A stretch of DNA of 64,000 bases from Uliginosibacterium gangwonense DSM 18521 (GTDB lineage: Bacteria > Pseudomonadota > Gammaproteobacteria > Burkholderiales > Rhodocyclaceae): the NCBI RefSeq assembly GCF_000373965.1, contig NZ_KB892837.1, positions 124,904 to 188,903 on the forward strand, in the 5' to 3' direction. Position 1 is the stretch's first letter, and each line of letters begins with the position of its first letter. Position numbers and translations under genes: made by a program. The notes beneath the pieces are model-generated. The model was not told the DNA's origin and did not search any database. It was given only the letters and a program-made list of their open reading frames with translations. Shown piece after piece: positions 28,044-36,844 of the stretch.

Positions 28044-30746
28044 TCACTTGGCACCGACAGCTGATTGTATCTCTGGAGCATGAGCCAGTAAGCTAATAGC
28101 CGCCAGCCCCCACTGTGCTACAGCGTTTGTTGAAATCGCAGGCGCTTCATCCACAGGGCTCAGAACTTGTGGTACATCGATGCGGGTATGCACAAAATCC
28201 GATCCCACCAAGCCCGCATTCCCTTGAAAAAATAGCCGCCATGCCTGCTGTTTCATTGTTTCATCCTCTAGCAATTTGCCCGCATAACCCAGTAGCTTTG
28301 AGTGCCCCTGCCCGAGATTAAGTGACCCCAGCGCCTTGCCAAGGGCTTCTATTTGAGTGTCTGCATCAGCATTGTAGAGTACGCAGTAGTCAAGCCAAAC
28401 TTTACGAAAAGCTTGGTCTGGAATGGCTCGGATCAATTCGCTGCATATTTCCGGAAGGCCAAAAGCGGCACTTAAATGCGATACGGCAATACGGCCATCT
28501 TCGTTGATAATGAAAGCACCGTTACGCAAATCCATATAACCAGCACCGGTGAAAAAACCATGAGGCTGGGCAGCAATCGTCGCCATGCTGGTGATGAGCT
28601 TGTCACGGTACGCGGTGTTGCCGGTGCGTTCCCATTCGGTCAACCAGGCTGCGGCAGTGGCGCCCCAGTCGGTACCAAAGCCCACTTCAGCGCTATGCTC
28701 CTCGGTTATTTTTGGCCCGAGCTTGCGGCCGGGCACGATCTGTACCAGGCGATTAACTGCATCGGCCTGCTCATGCAGTAGGTCGCCAACCCGTTCATCC
28801 GCACTCAGATAGTAGAGGAAGCGTCGATTGATTGCTGTAGAGATGCGGAGTTGTTTGGCACTGTCACCCCAGTGCTGCACGTTGTGACGCGAGCCCAAGG
28901 GACTGAATGGGCCAATGTGGTGGACATCGACTTCGCCAACATGTCGCGTCATAGCCTCGGCCAAGCGGAACACATCGGCACGTCCAGAGTGCAGAAAGTA
29001 GTGCCAGAGCCAGATTTCAGTGCTCAACTCGGAATTGTCCCAAGCGAAACCGCCCACATCGTAGCGCCAGACGTGCCGCGTGGTGTCGTAAGTGTGCATG
29101 ACATCGCCGTAATCCCAGAAGCCATACCATTTGCGCTGCTCGACCTGTTCGCGGTAATAATCAAAGCTCCATGCCAGTTGGCGTTCTAGCTCGCTGTTTG
29201 TCGGGGTGGCAGTGGCTGGCGACCACATCTCACTAAAGGCTTGGCCTTGGAAAAGCCGTTTGGACGAGGTGATGAGTTGCGGCGGATTCTGGACGCGCTG
29301 GCTCAGGATGACCAGTTGTTCTGCCGACGGTGTTTGTGCCGTAAGCTGTAGCTCAAGCTCGCTGGTTCGGGCAATACCGTAGGGGCGGCCAAAACCTGGT
29401 TCGTAGTCCTCATAGGTAATGTCCAGGCCTTCGAGTTGCTTGGCATAGTCCGTTTCGCCCATTCCATCGTGGTAAAAACGCAAATCCATGCCCGGAGCAT
29501 TTGGCGCCCATAACCATAGCGTAACCCTTCCCAACTCAGTTGCAGCACCTTGAATATCGAGTTGGCCAGGATAGCTTTGCCAGAAATTGCGCACGCCGAA
29601 GAATACCCCACCCTTGGCAGTGCCTAGGTAACCAGTACCAGCCGAACGGCTGCCGGTGGCGGCATGAATCCAGCCTGCGTTGGTACCCGTACGTTTGCTG
29701 ATGGAAAAGCCGTCCGGATGGGGTTGCAATAGTGAATAATCGCCAAACGAAGGGACGTAGCCGAGGTTTTTCTCTATCTGATGCTTGATGGCAGTCAGGT
29801 GTTCGCCGCGCAATTGTGCTTCCATAACGACCTTGCCAGAGTCGCGTCGCAGACCGGAGAGCCCCCGCACGGCTTCTGCGAAGACGCCACCGTTGTCCCC
29901 CACAAAGCGCACATACCGTTCGTGTAGCGGCCCTTCGAGCGGCACATCAAATCGCAATCCAATGCCACGCACACATTCGCGCTGCTCATCCAGGTCGTAG
30001 ATAAAATTATGGATAATGCGTACCGAGTCAGAATTTCGGTAAAAATAGATGCGAATTGTGAAGGGCAGAATAGCGCGGCCATCAGGATGCTGGTGGGTGC
30101 CGCAGGCTTTGATGAGTACCCGGGCAGGACCCGCGTTTTCGATCACCACGCTTTCGAATTCAGATGTGTAGCGACAGCGTACCGGGGTGTCGCCCTCGCC
30201 TTGCTCATTTTCCTTGCCTTCATCAACCAAGGCGATCAGTGTGGCATTAGTGGCTTGCGAGGACCCCGGCCTCTGAAGAGATTCAAACAAATGCTTGCCA
30301 CGACGTTTAAGTGTGCAACACAATTTTCCCGTGTCGACGCGGATTTCATCATGCGATTCTACGACGAAAGTGGGAGTTTTTTTGGGGGCGCCTATGGACT
30401 TAAGTTCAAATACTGCACCTATGCTTTTATCATCGATAGGCGCTAGTGCGTGCGCCGACCATTTAATAGAGCCATCTGGCCAAAAAGCTAGGGGCCAGGA
30501 TTGCAGGGGGTGATCTGTGTCGATTGCAAAGGTTTGATCTGCTCCAGCCCGTAATGCACCCTGGGGCCAGGGAATCCCCCAGGTCGTACCCTGGAAGCTC
30601 CTCGGCACCACACCCCCCAACCACAGTAAGGGTGTAGTGAGGGGTGCTGCCGACGGGGTAATCATTGCGAGAGCTTGCCTTGCAAAGATCGCCGATGCAG
30701 GCGATGCAAGAAACGAAGCCTTCAGAAAATTACGTCTATCCATCAT
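28044..30746 (-). CDS. Exo-rhamnogalacturonan lyase family protein (YetA/PL26-like), Tat-exported
   Basis: A 900-residue protein. A twin-arginine signal (DRRNFLK, then a hydrophobic stretch ending in ALA) sends it folded across the inner membrane. The N-terminal RIFT-like domain starts with GTTWGIPWPQGALRAGAD, and SWPLAFWPDGSIKWSAHALAP follows: this opening is the mark of the PcRGLX/YetA family, which includes the PL26 exo-rhamnogalacturonan lyase. The long C-terminal half is alpha-rich (WDYGDVMHTYDTTRHVWRYD, then HHIGPFSPLGSRHNVQHW) as in the (alpha/alpha) barrel of that family. Predicted to remove terminal units from the RG-I backbone by beta-elimination. Last gene of the four-gene operon, four bases after the receptor gene. 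Confidence 0.78.
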   Translation of the reverse strand: MMDRRNFLKASFLASPASAIFARQALAMITPSAAPLTTPLLWLGGVVPRSFQGTTWGIPWPQGALRAGADQTFAIDTDHPLQSWPLAFWPDGSIKWSAHALAPIDDKSIGAVFELKSIGAPKKTPTFVVESHDEIRVDTGKLCCTLKRRGKHLFESLQRPGSSQATNATLIALVDEGKENEQGEGDTPVRCRYTSEFESVVIENAGPARVLIKACGTHQHPDGRAILPFTIRIYFYRNSDSVRIIHNFIYDLDEQRECVRGIGLRFDVPLEGPLHERYVRFVGDNGGVFAEAVRGLSGLRRDSGKVVMEAQLRGEHLTAIKHQIEKNLGYVPSFGDYSLLQPHPDGFSISKRTGTNAGWIHAATGSRSAGTGYLGTAKGGVFFGVRNFWQSYPGQLDIQGAATELGRVTLWLWAPNAPGMDLRFYHDGMGETDYAKQLEGLDITYEDYEPGFGRPYGIARTSELELQLTAQTPSAEQLVILSQRVQNPPQLITSSKRLFQGQAFSEMWSPATATPTNSELERQLAWSFDYYREQVEQRKWYGFWDYGDVMHTYDTTRHVWRYDVGGFAWDNSELSTEIWLWHYFLHSGRADVFRLAEAMTRHVGEVDVHHIGPFSPLGSRHNVQHWGDSAKQLRISTAINRRFLYYLSADERVGDLLHEQADAVNRLVQIVPGRKLGPKITEEHSAEVGFGTDWGATAAAWLTEWERTGNTAYRDKLITSMATIAAQPHGFFTGAGYMDLRNGAFIINEDGRIAVSHLSAAFGLPEICSELIRAIPDQAFRKVWLDYCVLYNADADTQIEALGKALGSLNLGQGHSKLLGYAGKLLEDETMKQQAWRLFFQGNAGLVGSDFVHTRIDVPQVLSPVDEAPAISTNAVAQWGLAAISLLAHAPEIQSAVGAK

Positions 30747-30750
30747 CTAT

Positions 30751-33267
30751 TTAGTAGGTATATTTGAACGTTGCACCTACCGTGCGCGGATCACCTACAT
30801 AGCCGACAACGGCACCGCTACCCACGAGACGCGTATAGTAGAGCTTGTTGAAGGCGTTGTTGACCCAAAGCGAAACATCCCAAGTGCCGCTAAAACTCTG
30901 CCTGCTGATACCCGTGGAAAAGGAGGCAATGCCGTAACCGGGGATACGGTCACTGACAGAGTCGTCCACTGTGCCAAAAGTCCAGCTACGATAGGAGTAA
31001 CGTGCGCTAACGTACTCCTTGTAGTCATTGAATATGTTCCAATCATAACTGCCATCGAACACAAATATCCGTTTGGGGGCATTGAAAACCCGATAACCAG
31101 TCAGGTCGCATGACGTTTGCCCGGTGACTTCAGGTGGACAAATAGCACTTTTGTAATTCACATAGCGCGCATCGTTGATGACCATAGACAAATTTATCTT
31201 CAAATCTTTAAGCGGGGTGAACCCCAGCCCTGCTTCGATGCCTTGTGAGCGGAAGCTACCCGCATTCATGAGATAGGTTTGTTGATTGGCTTCGTCATAG
31301 CCCTGGGTCTGAAAATTCTTGACCTTTGAACGAAACACATCGGCGGTCAGTGTTACAAGATTTGGAATCAGAATCCCTTGCACGCCCGCTTCAATGCCGG
31401 TGGTACTTTCCGGTCGGAGCATCAACGAGTCGTAGCCCGCTTTCTTAGCTGCCCCAGCCGATGTGTTAATGCCACCGGATTTACGACCATTACCGTAGGC
31501 GACATAGGGCTTCCAATTCTCGGTCAACCGATATTTGAGGCTGGCGCTGAAGGATGGCAACAGATGGTATTCTCGCAGATTGCCAGAGTCGAAATTTGCC
31601 TTATTGTAGCGGATGAAACGCCCTTGCTTTTCTTCGTAGGTTTCGCGAAAACCAGCTAGAAAGTCCAGCCGATCAGTAACATGGAAGGTACTGTTAAAGT
31701 ATGTAGAATACATTTCGTCATTGAGACTGCCAAAGCGGATGATATCCAGGCCGCTTGACCCGCTTCCCGCATATGTATTGACGATTGATCCCTTCGCATA
31801 TCGGGTATGGGCTTCAGTATTCTGTTTTTGGTGGAAGTAGCCTATACCCGCAACGTAGTCGAACCACTTGCCGCGAGCAGACTCTAAACGCACGTCCTGT
31901 GACAGATCCTTGTCAGTTACCCTAGTCCCGCTGTTGGTGTAAATACGCACACTCAAGTTATCGTCTAGACTGGGCGAGTAGCGATACTGGCGATACGAGC
32001 TGATCGAGCGGATCGTATTGCCATTATCAAACGTCCATAGCGCCACTGCGGAGGCCCCACCTTGTTCTGTGTGCGTCTTGGTGACGTCATCCAGTATCAC
32101 CTGACGCTTGCCAGTAACATACTGGTTGCCGATACTCTTGGATATCGTTGCGAAGGATGATGTGCTGTCCACAGAGTTCAAGATGCTGGTTGGCGTAGCG
32201 TATTCATTCGCGTAATCAACACTTAGATTGAGCTGGAACTTTTCGTCCGGTTTAACCTGGATTTGGGCACGAGCGCCGTTACGCTGATAGCCATTGACCC
32301 AGTTGTTGTCGGTGAGGTTTTTCACATTACCATGGCTCTCGGCGCGTAGCACGTTGAGACGATAGGAAACGACATCATTAACAGGGGCCGACAACATCGC
32401 TGTGGTTTTGAAGGTATCGCGCTGCGCAGCGGAAAGACCAACTGCAGCTTCAGGTGTAGAGGACGGTGCCCGGGTATGGATGTCGATTGCGCCACCAGTG
32501 GTATTAAGCCCAAAGGTAGTGCCGGAGGCCCCCTTGAAAACGTCAACGTAGTCAATATCGGTCAATGCCCGAATAATGCCGGGGCGGGGATAATAGACGT
32601 TGTCGACGAAGACTGAGACACTGCTTGGCATGCCAATGTTCTGATCGCCACTGGTTTGTCCTCCTCCGTCTCCAATGCCGCGTATCGAGATTTGCGTATC
32701 ATTCGATTCCGTACTCTGGACAAATAGGCCCGGCACTACGTATTGCAGATCCTGAATATCTTCTATGTGTAGGGCTTCAAGTTCTTTTCCACCACGACGT
32801 AAGACAGCCGTGGGTGGTTGCTGCGGGTTGCCCTTGGTCTTGCGTTCGCCAGTAACAGTTACAGAATCCAAGCTCGTCGCTTCGGCAGATGCAACTTTGG
32901 GCGCGGCATGAAAGATTGTAATGGCACCCTCGCCAACAACAGCCTCTAGACCGCTTCCCGCCAATGCTTGTTTTAAAGCTTCATTAGCGGTCAATATGCC
33001 ATTGATCTCTGGCGCAGTCAGCTTGGAGACTACGGTTACATCATAATCGACAGTGACGCCCGCCTGTTTGCTGATTAATTGTAGCGTTGCATCAAGTGGT
33101 CCCTTGGGTAACTGATAGGCAATCTTCTCATTAGCGCTCGCGAGTGCAAATGTGGTAGTAACCAGCAGGCTCGTTGCAAAAAGCAATTGAGGTAGTGCTC
33201 GGAGCTTCTTTCTGAAAACATCGTGCTTCAATTTCTGGACTCCCTGAAACAAATTTGTTAATTTCAA
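30751..33267 (-). CDS. TonB-dependent receptor with N-terminal STN signalling domain
   Basis: An 838-residue outer-membrane receptor. After a signal region comes an STN domain (~48-115: YQLPKGPLDATLQLISKQAG, ANEALKQALAGSGLEAV), then a TonB box-like LDSVTVTG, the plug (LEALHIEDIQDLQYVVPGLF, ISIRGIGDGGG) and a 22-stranded barrel ending in VGATFKYTY. STN receptors take up a ligand and also signal to a FecR-type anti-sigma factor. Between lyase genes, its likely cargo is a rhamnogalacturonan oligosaccharide. It overlaps the DUF6250 gene by 4 bases. No FecIR pair is adjacent. Confidence 0.92.
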   Translation of the reverse strand: MKLTNLFQGVQKLKHDVFRKKLRALPQLLFATSLLVTTTFALASANEKIAYQLPKGPLDATLQLISKQAGVTVDYDVTVVSKLTAPEINGILTANEALKQALAGSGLEAVVGEGAITIFHAAPKVASAEATSLDSVTVTGERKTKGNPQQPPTAVLRRGGKELEALHIEDIQDLQYVVPGLFVQSTESNDTQISIRGIGDGGGQTSGDQNIGMPSSVSVFVDNVYYPRPGIIRALTDIDYVDVFKGASGTTFGLNTTGGAIDIHTRAPSSTPEAAVGLSAAQRDTFKTTAMLSAPVNDVVSYRLNVLRAESHGNVKNLTDNNWVNGYQRNGARAQIQVKPDEKFQLNLSVDYANEYATPTSILNSVDSTSSFATISKSIGNQYVTGKRQVILDDVTKTHTEQGGASAVALWTFDNGNTIRSISSYRQYRYSPSLDDNLSVRIYTNSGTRVTDKDLSQDVRLESARGKWFDYVAGIGYFHQKQNTEAHTRYAKGSIVNTYAGSGSSGLDIIRFGSLNDEMYSTYFNSTFHVTDRLDFLAGFRETYEEKQGRFIRYNKANFDSGNLREYHLLPSFSASLKYRLTENWKPYVAYGNGRKSGGINTSAGAAKKAGYDSLMLRPESTTGIEAGVQGILIPNLVTLTADVFRSKVKNFQTQGYDEANQQTYLMNAGSFRSQGIEAGLGFTPLKDLKINLSMVINDARYVNYKSAICPPEVTGQTSCDLTGYRVFNAPKRIFVFDGSYDWNIFNDYKEYVSARYSYRSWTFGTVDDSVSDRIPGYGIASFSTGISRQSFSGTWDVSLWVNNAFNKLYYTRLVGSGAVVGYVGDPRTVGATFKYTY

Positions 33268-34055
33268 TTATTTAAAAGCAACTCAGATGCAGAATATGGA
33301 ATAACCCTAAAATCTGAAATTTTGAAATGGCTGGTCGTGGTGCGTAGTGCAAACCACCCCTCCAGATACGCAGCCGGATCACAGCCTGAAAATACTAGTA
33401 TTTTATTTGCATAGAACTTTAGCGTAGATTCGTCTTCCGGGGTCGCCGTGCGCGAGATAACCTTGATTTCGACTGGGGCATTTGCCGTGAGACGCGCAAA
33501 GGGGGGTGGCGCCCCCAGCGCGTCAGCAGGAGTAGCCTCACCTTTATCTGCGTAGCCCTGAATCTGAGGGCGGGCCGAGCTGCCGTCGTAGCGGCGCAAA
33601 CGAGTGGTTTTATTTCCATTAGCTCCAAAACCAACGTAGTACAGGTGGAGCGGGTTATACGAATTCAAAGCCCCATCTAAGTTCAAAGTAGTAGGGTCCG
33701 AACCCTCTGCCGTTGTCGCGTTCCAAAACAGGTTGAGATCAGAAATACGCTCTGGGAGATTTGGGAAAGATACGGGGACTGGCGTTGCGGTAAAGTGAAT
33801 CTCGTAGTCGCCCTGCAATTTCTGGCGAAACCATATTGTGACGCCCGCAGGAGAGATGATGTCGAGTACGCCATCTTTGGCAATAACGGAGCCAGAAACA
33901 TCTTGTTGCTCGACTTTCCACTGATCAAGACCGTGACGGAAGTCGTCGCTGGCAATATCCGTGGCCTCACTTTGCAGAGGCGATAGCAATCCAACTGTAA
34001 AGCCTGCTAAGGTAACAGCATAACGCCAGTAGACCATTTTTCTTGTCTTATTCAA
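33264..34055 (-). CDS. DUF6250 protein (lectin-like fold, pectin locus)
   Basis: A 263-residue exported protein. A signal peptide (LAGFTVGLLSPLQSEA) is followed by FRHGLDQWKVEQQ and GVTIWFRQKLQGDYEIHFTATPV, ISDLNLFWNAT, YYVGFGANGNKTTRLRRYDG and a C-terminal WFALRTTTSHFKISDFRVI. This is the pattern of DUF6250, a jelly-roll domain that recurs in bacterial polysaccharide loci. Its role may be carbohydrate binding or lyase activity. It sits nine bases after the PL9-like gene and overlaps the receptor start. Confidence 0.72.
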   Translation of the reverse strand: MNKTRKMVYWRYAVTLAGFTVGLLSPLQSEATDIASDDFRHGLDQWKVEQQDVSGSVIAKDGVLDIISPAGVTIWFRQKLQGDYEIHFTATPVPVSFPNLPERISDLNLFWNATTAEGSDPTTLNLDGALNSYNPLHLYYVGFGANGNKTTRLRRYDGSSARPQIQGYADKGEATPADALGAPPPFARLTANAPVEIKVISRTATPEDESTLKFYANKILVFSGCDPAAYLEGWFALRTTTSHFKISDFRVIPYSASELLLNN

Positions 34056-34064
34056 TACAGATGC

Positions 34065-35378
34065 TTATTGACGTTCAAAGGCTCCCAGGTCAGGCGCTGA
34101 TCCCAGGTAGCTCAGGCCAACATTGATGCCTTTGTTAATGAGTTGGCTACCCGCAGCTAGATGCAGGCTGGCGATTACAGGCAGACTACCATCAGCCTGA
34201 CGCGGTGCATCCCAACCCGTGGTGGAGACACCCTCAAAATCTGCATTGGTGACGGTCAGATTCAGATTCCATGAGTTGTAGGCTGCGTCTGTACCAGTTA
34301 TGTTCGAAAGCAATACGCCACCATAAGAAACGTTGTTACGCAGAACACCCAGGTTGACAGCTTGGCCTGCTGAATTAATTCCCAGCATATTAAAGTTAGG
34401 GTGATTCTGAAAACCGATGTTATTGAAGTAATCGTTTGCAATCGTGTGATGATTGGCATAGAAACCTGATGCCTTATTCAAGAAGGCAACGGAAAATCGT
34501 ATGGTATGCTTGGCACCATCCGCCACATAGACGCCACTATAACCGCCCGCTTTGAACCCATTCCCATTGCCATAAGGCAGCGCTGTAGTGGTGCCCGGCA
34601 AGTAGCCTGACAGCCATGCCCAAGAGTTCTCGATGGTTACAGACGAGTTTGCGTTAATTAAATCAAATCCGTCGTCTGAGTTCGACCACGCACGGCAACC
34701 ACGAAACACGTTACCTGGGTGATTGGACCCGACGTGTGCCCCGAAACCATCGCCACTTTGCCCCGCACCGTTTGACGTGTATGGGTCATAATTGTGGTGA
34801 GAGTCCGAATTGAGAACCAGGTTGTAACCGCCGTTGTTCAGGTAAAAGCCTGGGCCCATGTTGTGGTGCAGGTTCAACCGTTCGAACACGTTATAGCTGC
34901 CTTTTACCCAAATTCCCCACGATTCGTGATTAAGCGTGTTGCCGGGTTGCTGCGGTACCCCCGTGACTTCAATGCCTTTCAAGTAGATCCAGTCGGCTAC
35001 TACGTTGAAGCCCTTTACTCGACAATTATCCGTCATCTTGCTGAAATCAAATACGGGAGTTTCACCATCATAAGCCCAATATTTTATGGGGTTAGAAGGC
35101 GAGCCACTCTTGTATAGAGTGATCGCGTTGACGATGTCCGTCTTGCTTGCACATGTGTTCAGGCCAGAGGTTATGGTGTACGTGCCACCACGAATCAGCA
35201 GCAGATCTCCTTCTTGAAGAGACGATTGGGCGCGCGTGATGGTTTTCCATGGAGCAGCCAAGGTTCCAGCCGAACTATCGTCACCATTGGGTGCAATGTA
35301 ATAGGTGCTTGCAAAACAAGGGGTAACCGAGCAAGCCAAAAGAACGTGAAGGAATAAATTCAGTAGTCTATTTGTCAT
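34065..35378 (-). CDS. PL9-like right-handed beta-helix polysaccharide lyase
   Basis: A protein of about 437 residues from the start MTNRLLNL, which leads directly into a signal peptide (FLHVLLACSVTPCFA). The mature part opens TYYIAPNGDDSSAGTLAAPWKTITRA, the usual start of parallel beta-helix lyases, and contains GDGFGAHVGSNHPGNVFRGC and SNSDDGFDLI, the segment that in PL9 enzymes carries the calcium ligands and the catalytic Lys region. PL9 includes pectate and rhamnogalacturonan lyases. First gene of the pectin operon. Its base composition is more AT-rich than the flanking chromosome. Earlier in-frame ATGs exist at 35399 and 35429. Confidence 0.75.
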   Translation of the reverse strand: MTNRLLNLFLHVLLACSVTPCFASTYYIAPNGDDSSAGTLAAPWKTITRAQSSLQEGDLLLIRGGTYTITSGLNTCASKTDIVNAITLYKSGSPSNPIKYWAYDGETPVFDFSKMTDNCRVKGFNVVADWIYLKGIEVTGVPQQPGNTLNHESWGIWVKGSYNVFERLNLHHNMGPGFYLNNGGYNLVLNSDSHHNYDPYTSNGAGQSGDGFGAHVGSNHPGNVFRGCRAWSNSDDGFDLINANSSVTIENSWAWLSGYLPGTTTALPYGNGNGFKAGGYSGVYVADGAKHTIRFSVAFLNKASGFYANHHTIANDYFNNIGFQNHPNFNMLGINSAGQAVNLGVLRNNVSYGGVLLSNITGTDAAYNSWNLNLTVTNADFEGVSTTGWDAPRQADGSLPVIASLHLAAGSQLINKGINVGLSYLGSAPDLGAFERQ

Positions 35379-35429
35379 GTAAAATTTTATGCTTGGCATA
35401 GTGATTAGCCCAAATAAGGCGTTTCTCAA

Positions 35430-36065
35430 TTAGGGAAACACTGTATGGATTGATCAGATTCTGAAGTATTTCTGTCCAGACACAACAAATGAATCTAAAT
35501 ATTGATATTCATTCTGATAGGAACTTGACCCTGAATGCATCAGAGTGGGCGGGCGGGAAGAGATAAAACTAGTCGACCGAATTCACAGTTAAAGATGCAC
35601 GGGTCTCACCACTCGAAGCAGTGGTGTAGCTCGCAGGGGGTATCTACGACACCATGCAGACGATTGTGACAAACAGCGTGATGTGTGAATCCACGCATCT
35701 ATACGCAGTGCCGTTACTGGCTGTTTGTCCCAGAGTTCTGCAATCACACAGATGGATGGGAGGAAAACAACGCCCCTCACTTTGACAACGTTGGATTGAA
35801 TTATTTCAGACCACCACGCTCACAATACTATCCTGTTCGACATTATCGCCATGCAATCAGCAAAAATTCTATTTGCATGACCGAGGCAAGAAAAATATTT
35901 TGATCTCATCTGTCTTTCTGCGAATTAGATAATAGATTTTTCGTCTTTGTCAGATTGAACAGTCTCGGCGACTTTTGAAGAACACAGAACGTCAAATCAA
36001 TACCAACCTGCAGTTCATACACTTGGCATTTCTGAACTTACTGTTAAAAAGATCGTGAACAGCCT
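35430..36065. other. AT-rich upstream region of the pectin operon (about 640 bp)
   Basis: No gene is recognisable. It should hold the promoter of the PL9-like operon. Near its right end (about 35998-36079) one frame reads HTLGISELTVKKIVNSLLEPT and then a stop. This resembles the last helices of a LuxR/sigma-type helix-turn-helix and may be a relic. Confidence 0.4.
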
Positions 36066-36518
36066 CTTAGAACCAACATAGACCAAGTGCTGGCGACCGG
36101 TCTGGAGACTACGAAAGTCCGCCCCTTGAGCAATCGCTACACCACAGCGCTGACCATAGGCATTGGTGTTGCAGTGCTGTTGATGTGGGCTGTAGCGGCC
36201 TGGATGTTGATCGCCGCAGATCCTGAGCAGCGGATGCGTATGTTTCTGGGTGATACGTAGAAAGTGTGCCCCTTCCTGATCGCAATGCTGTCGACGCCTA
36301 TTTTCGCGGGGGTAATGTGGGCAATGAAGGGGCTTGCACCGACCCGCCCGCGGATCGCAGGTGCCGTCGCAGGCTTGCTCGCGGGGGCAACTGCGGCTCT
36401 AGTTTATTGCTTGCACTGCCCAGAGATCGAAGCTCCCTTCATCGCATTTTGGTATGTGCTTGGGATGCTGATTCCTGTTGGTGTCGGAGCCTTGTTGGGG
36501 GGCGTACTGTTGCGCTAG
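36066..36518 (+). pseudogene. NrsF-like (DUF1109) anti-sigma factor, decayed
   Basis: Two segments in one frame are separated by a single TAG at 36258. Upstream reads NIDQVLATGLETTKVRPLSNRYT plus one hydrophobic stretch and ends FLGDT. Downstream reads KVCPFLIAMLSTPIFAG, RGLAPTRPRIAGAVAG-like sequence (here KGLAPTRPRIAG) and YCLHCPEIEAPFIAFWYVLG, the strongly conserved C-terminal part of NrsF-family multi-helix anti-sigma proteins. Family sequences have a Trp where the TAG stands, so TGG to TAG is the likely lesion. The upstream part is too short for the normal six-helix protein, indicating an internal deletion, and no start codon is evident. Read-through or a short product from GTG at 36264 cannot be excluded. 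Confidence 0.6.
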
Positions 36519-36844
36519 TGATGCTTGCCTCGCGTAGCAGTGCAGATAGGCCGAGAGAGGAACACCGGTGGTTGTGCAGTGAGCGGCAACTCCTTGGGCA
36601 TTGCTAACCTAGGAGGGCCCGTACGCGAACAACTGGAATGGCCGATACTGCGGCATTCAGAATCTAAAACAGTTGTGCCCCGTCGATCTCATAACGACAC
36701 CTGCGGCTTGCAGTGCCTTGAATACGGCAGCAGGCAGAACGGGGGGTGTTGCGCCAGATCGCGCAGGTGGCCGAGAATCATGGAAAGCTCCTGACAGGAA
36801 GGAGGATCGCCACAGGCTTGTGACGATCCCTAAGCGATGCGCGT
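36519..36844. other. Intergenic region (326 bp)
   Basis: No gene recognised. It holds the hairpin at 36804-36829 that may terminate the catabolic operon arriving from the right. Confidence 0.45.
36804..36829 (-). terminator. Possible terminator of the catabolic operon
   Basis: Stem GGATCG/CGATCC with an inner CACA/TGTG and one mismatch, 16 bp past the aldolase stop. The downstream minus-strand sequence is only mildly T-rich (CTCCTTCCTGTC). Confidence 0.4.

Noticed and set aside
36525-36840. Small plus-strand frames after the NrsF relic
   Set aside because: No coding character, no ribosome site and no resemblance to known families.
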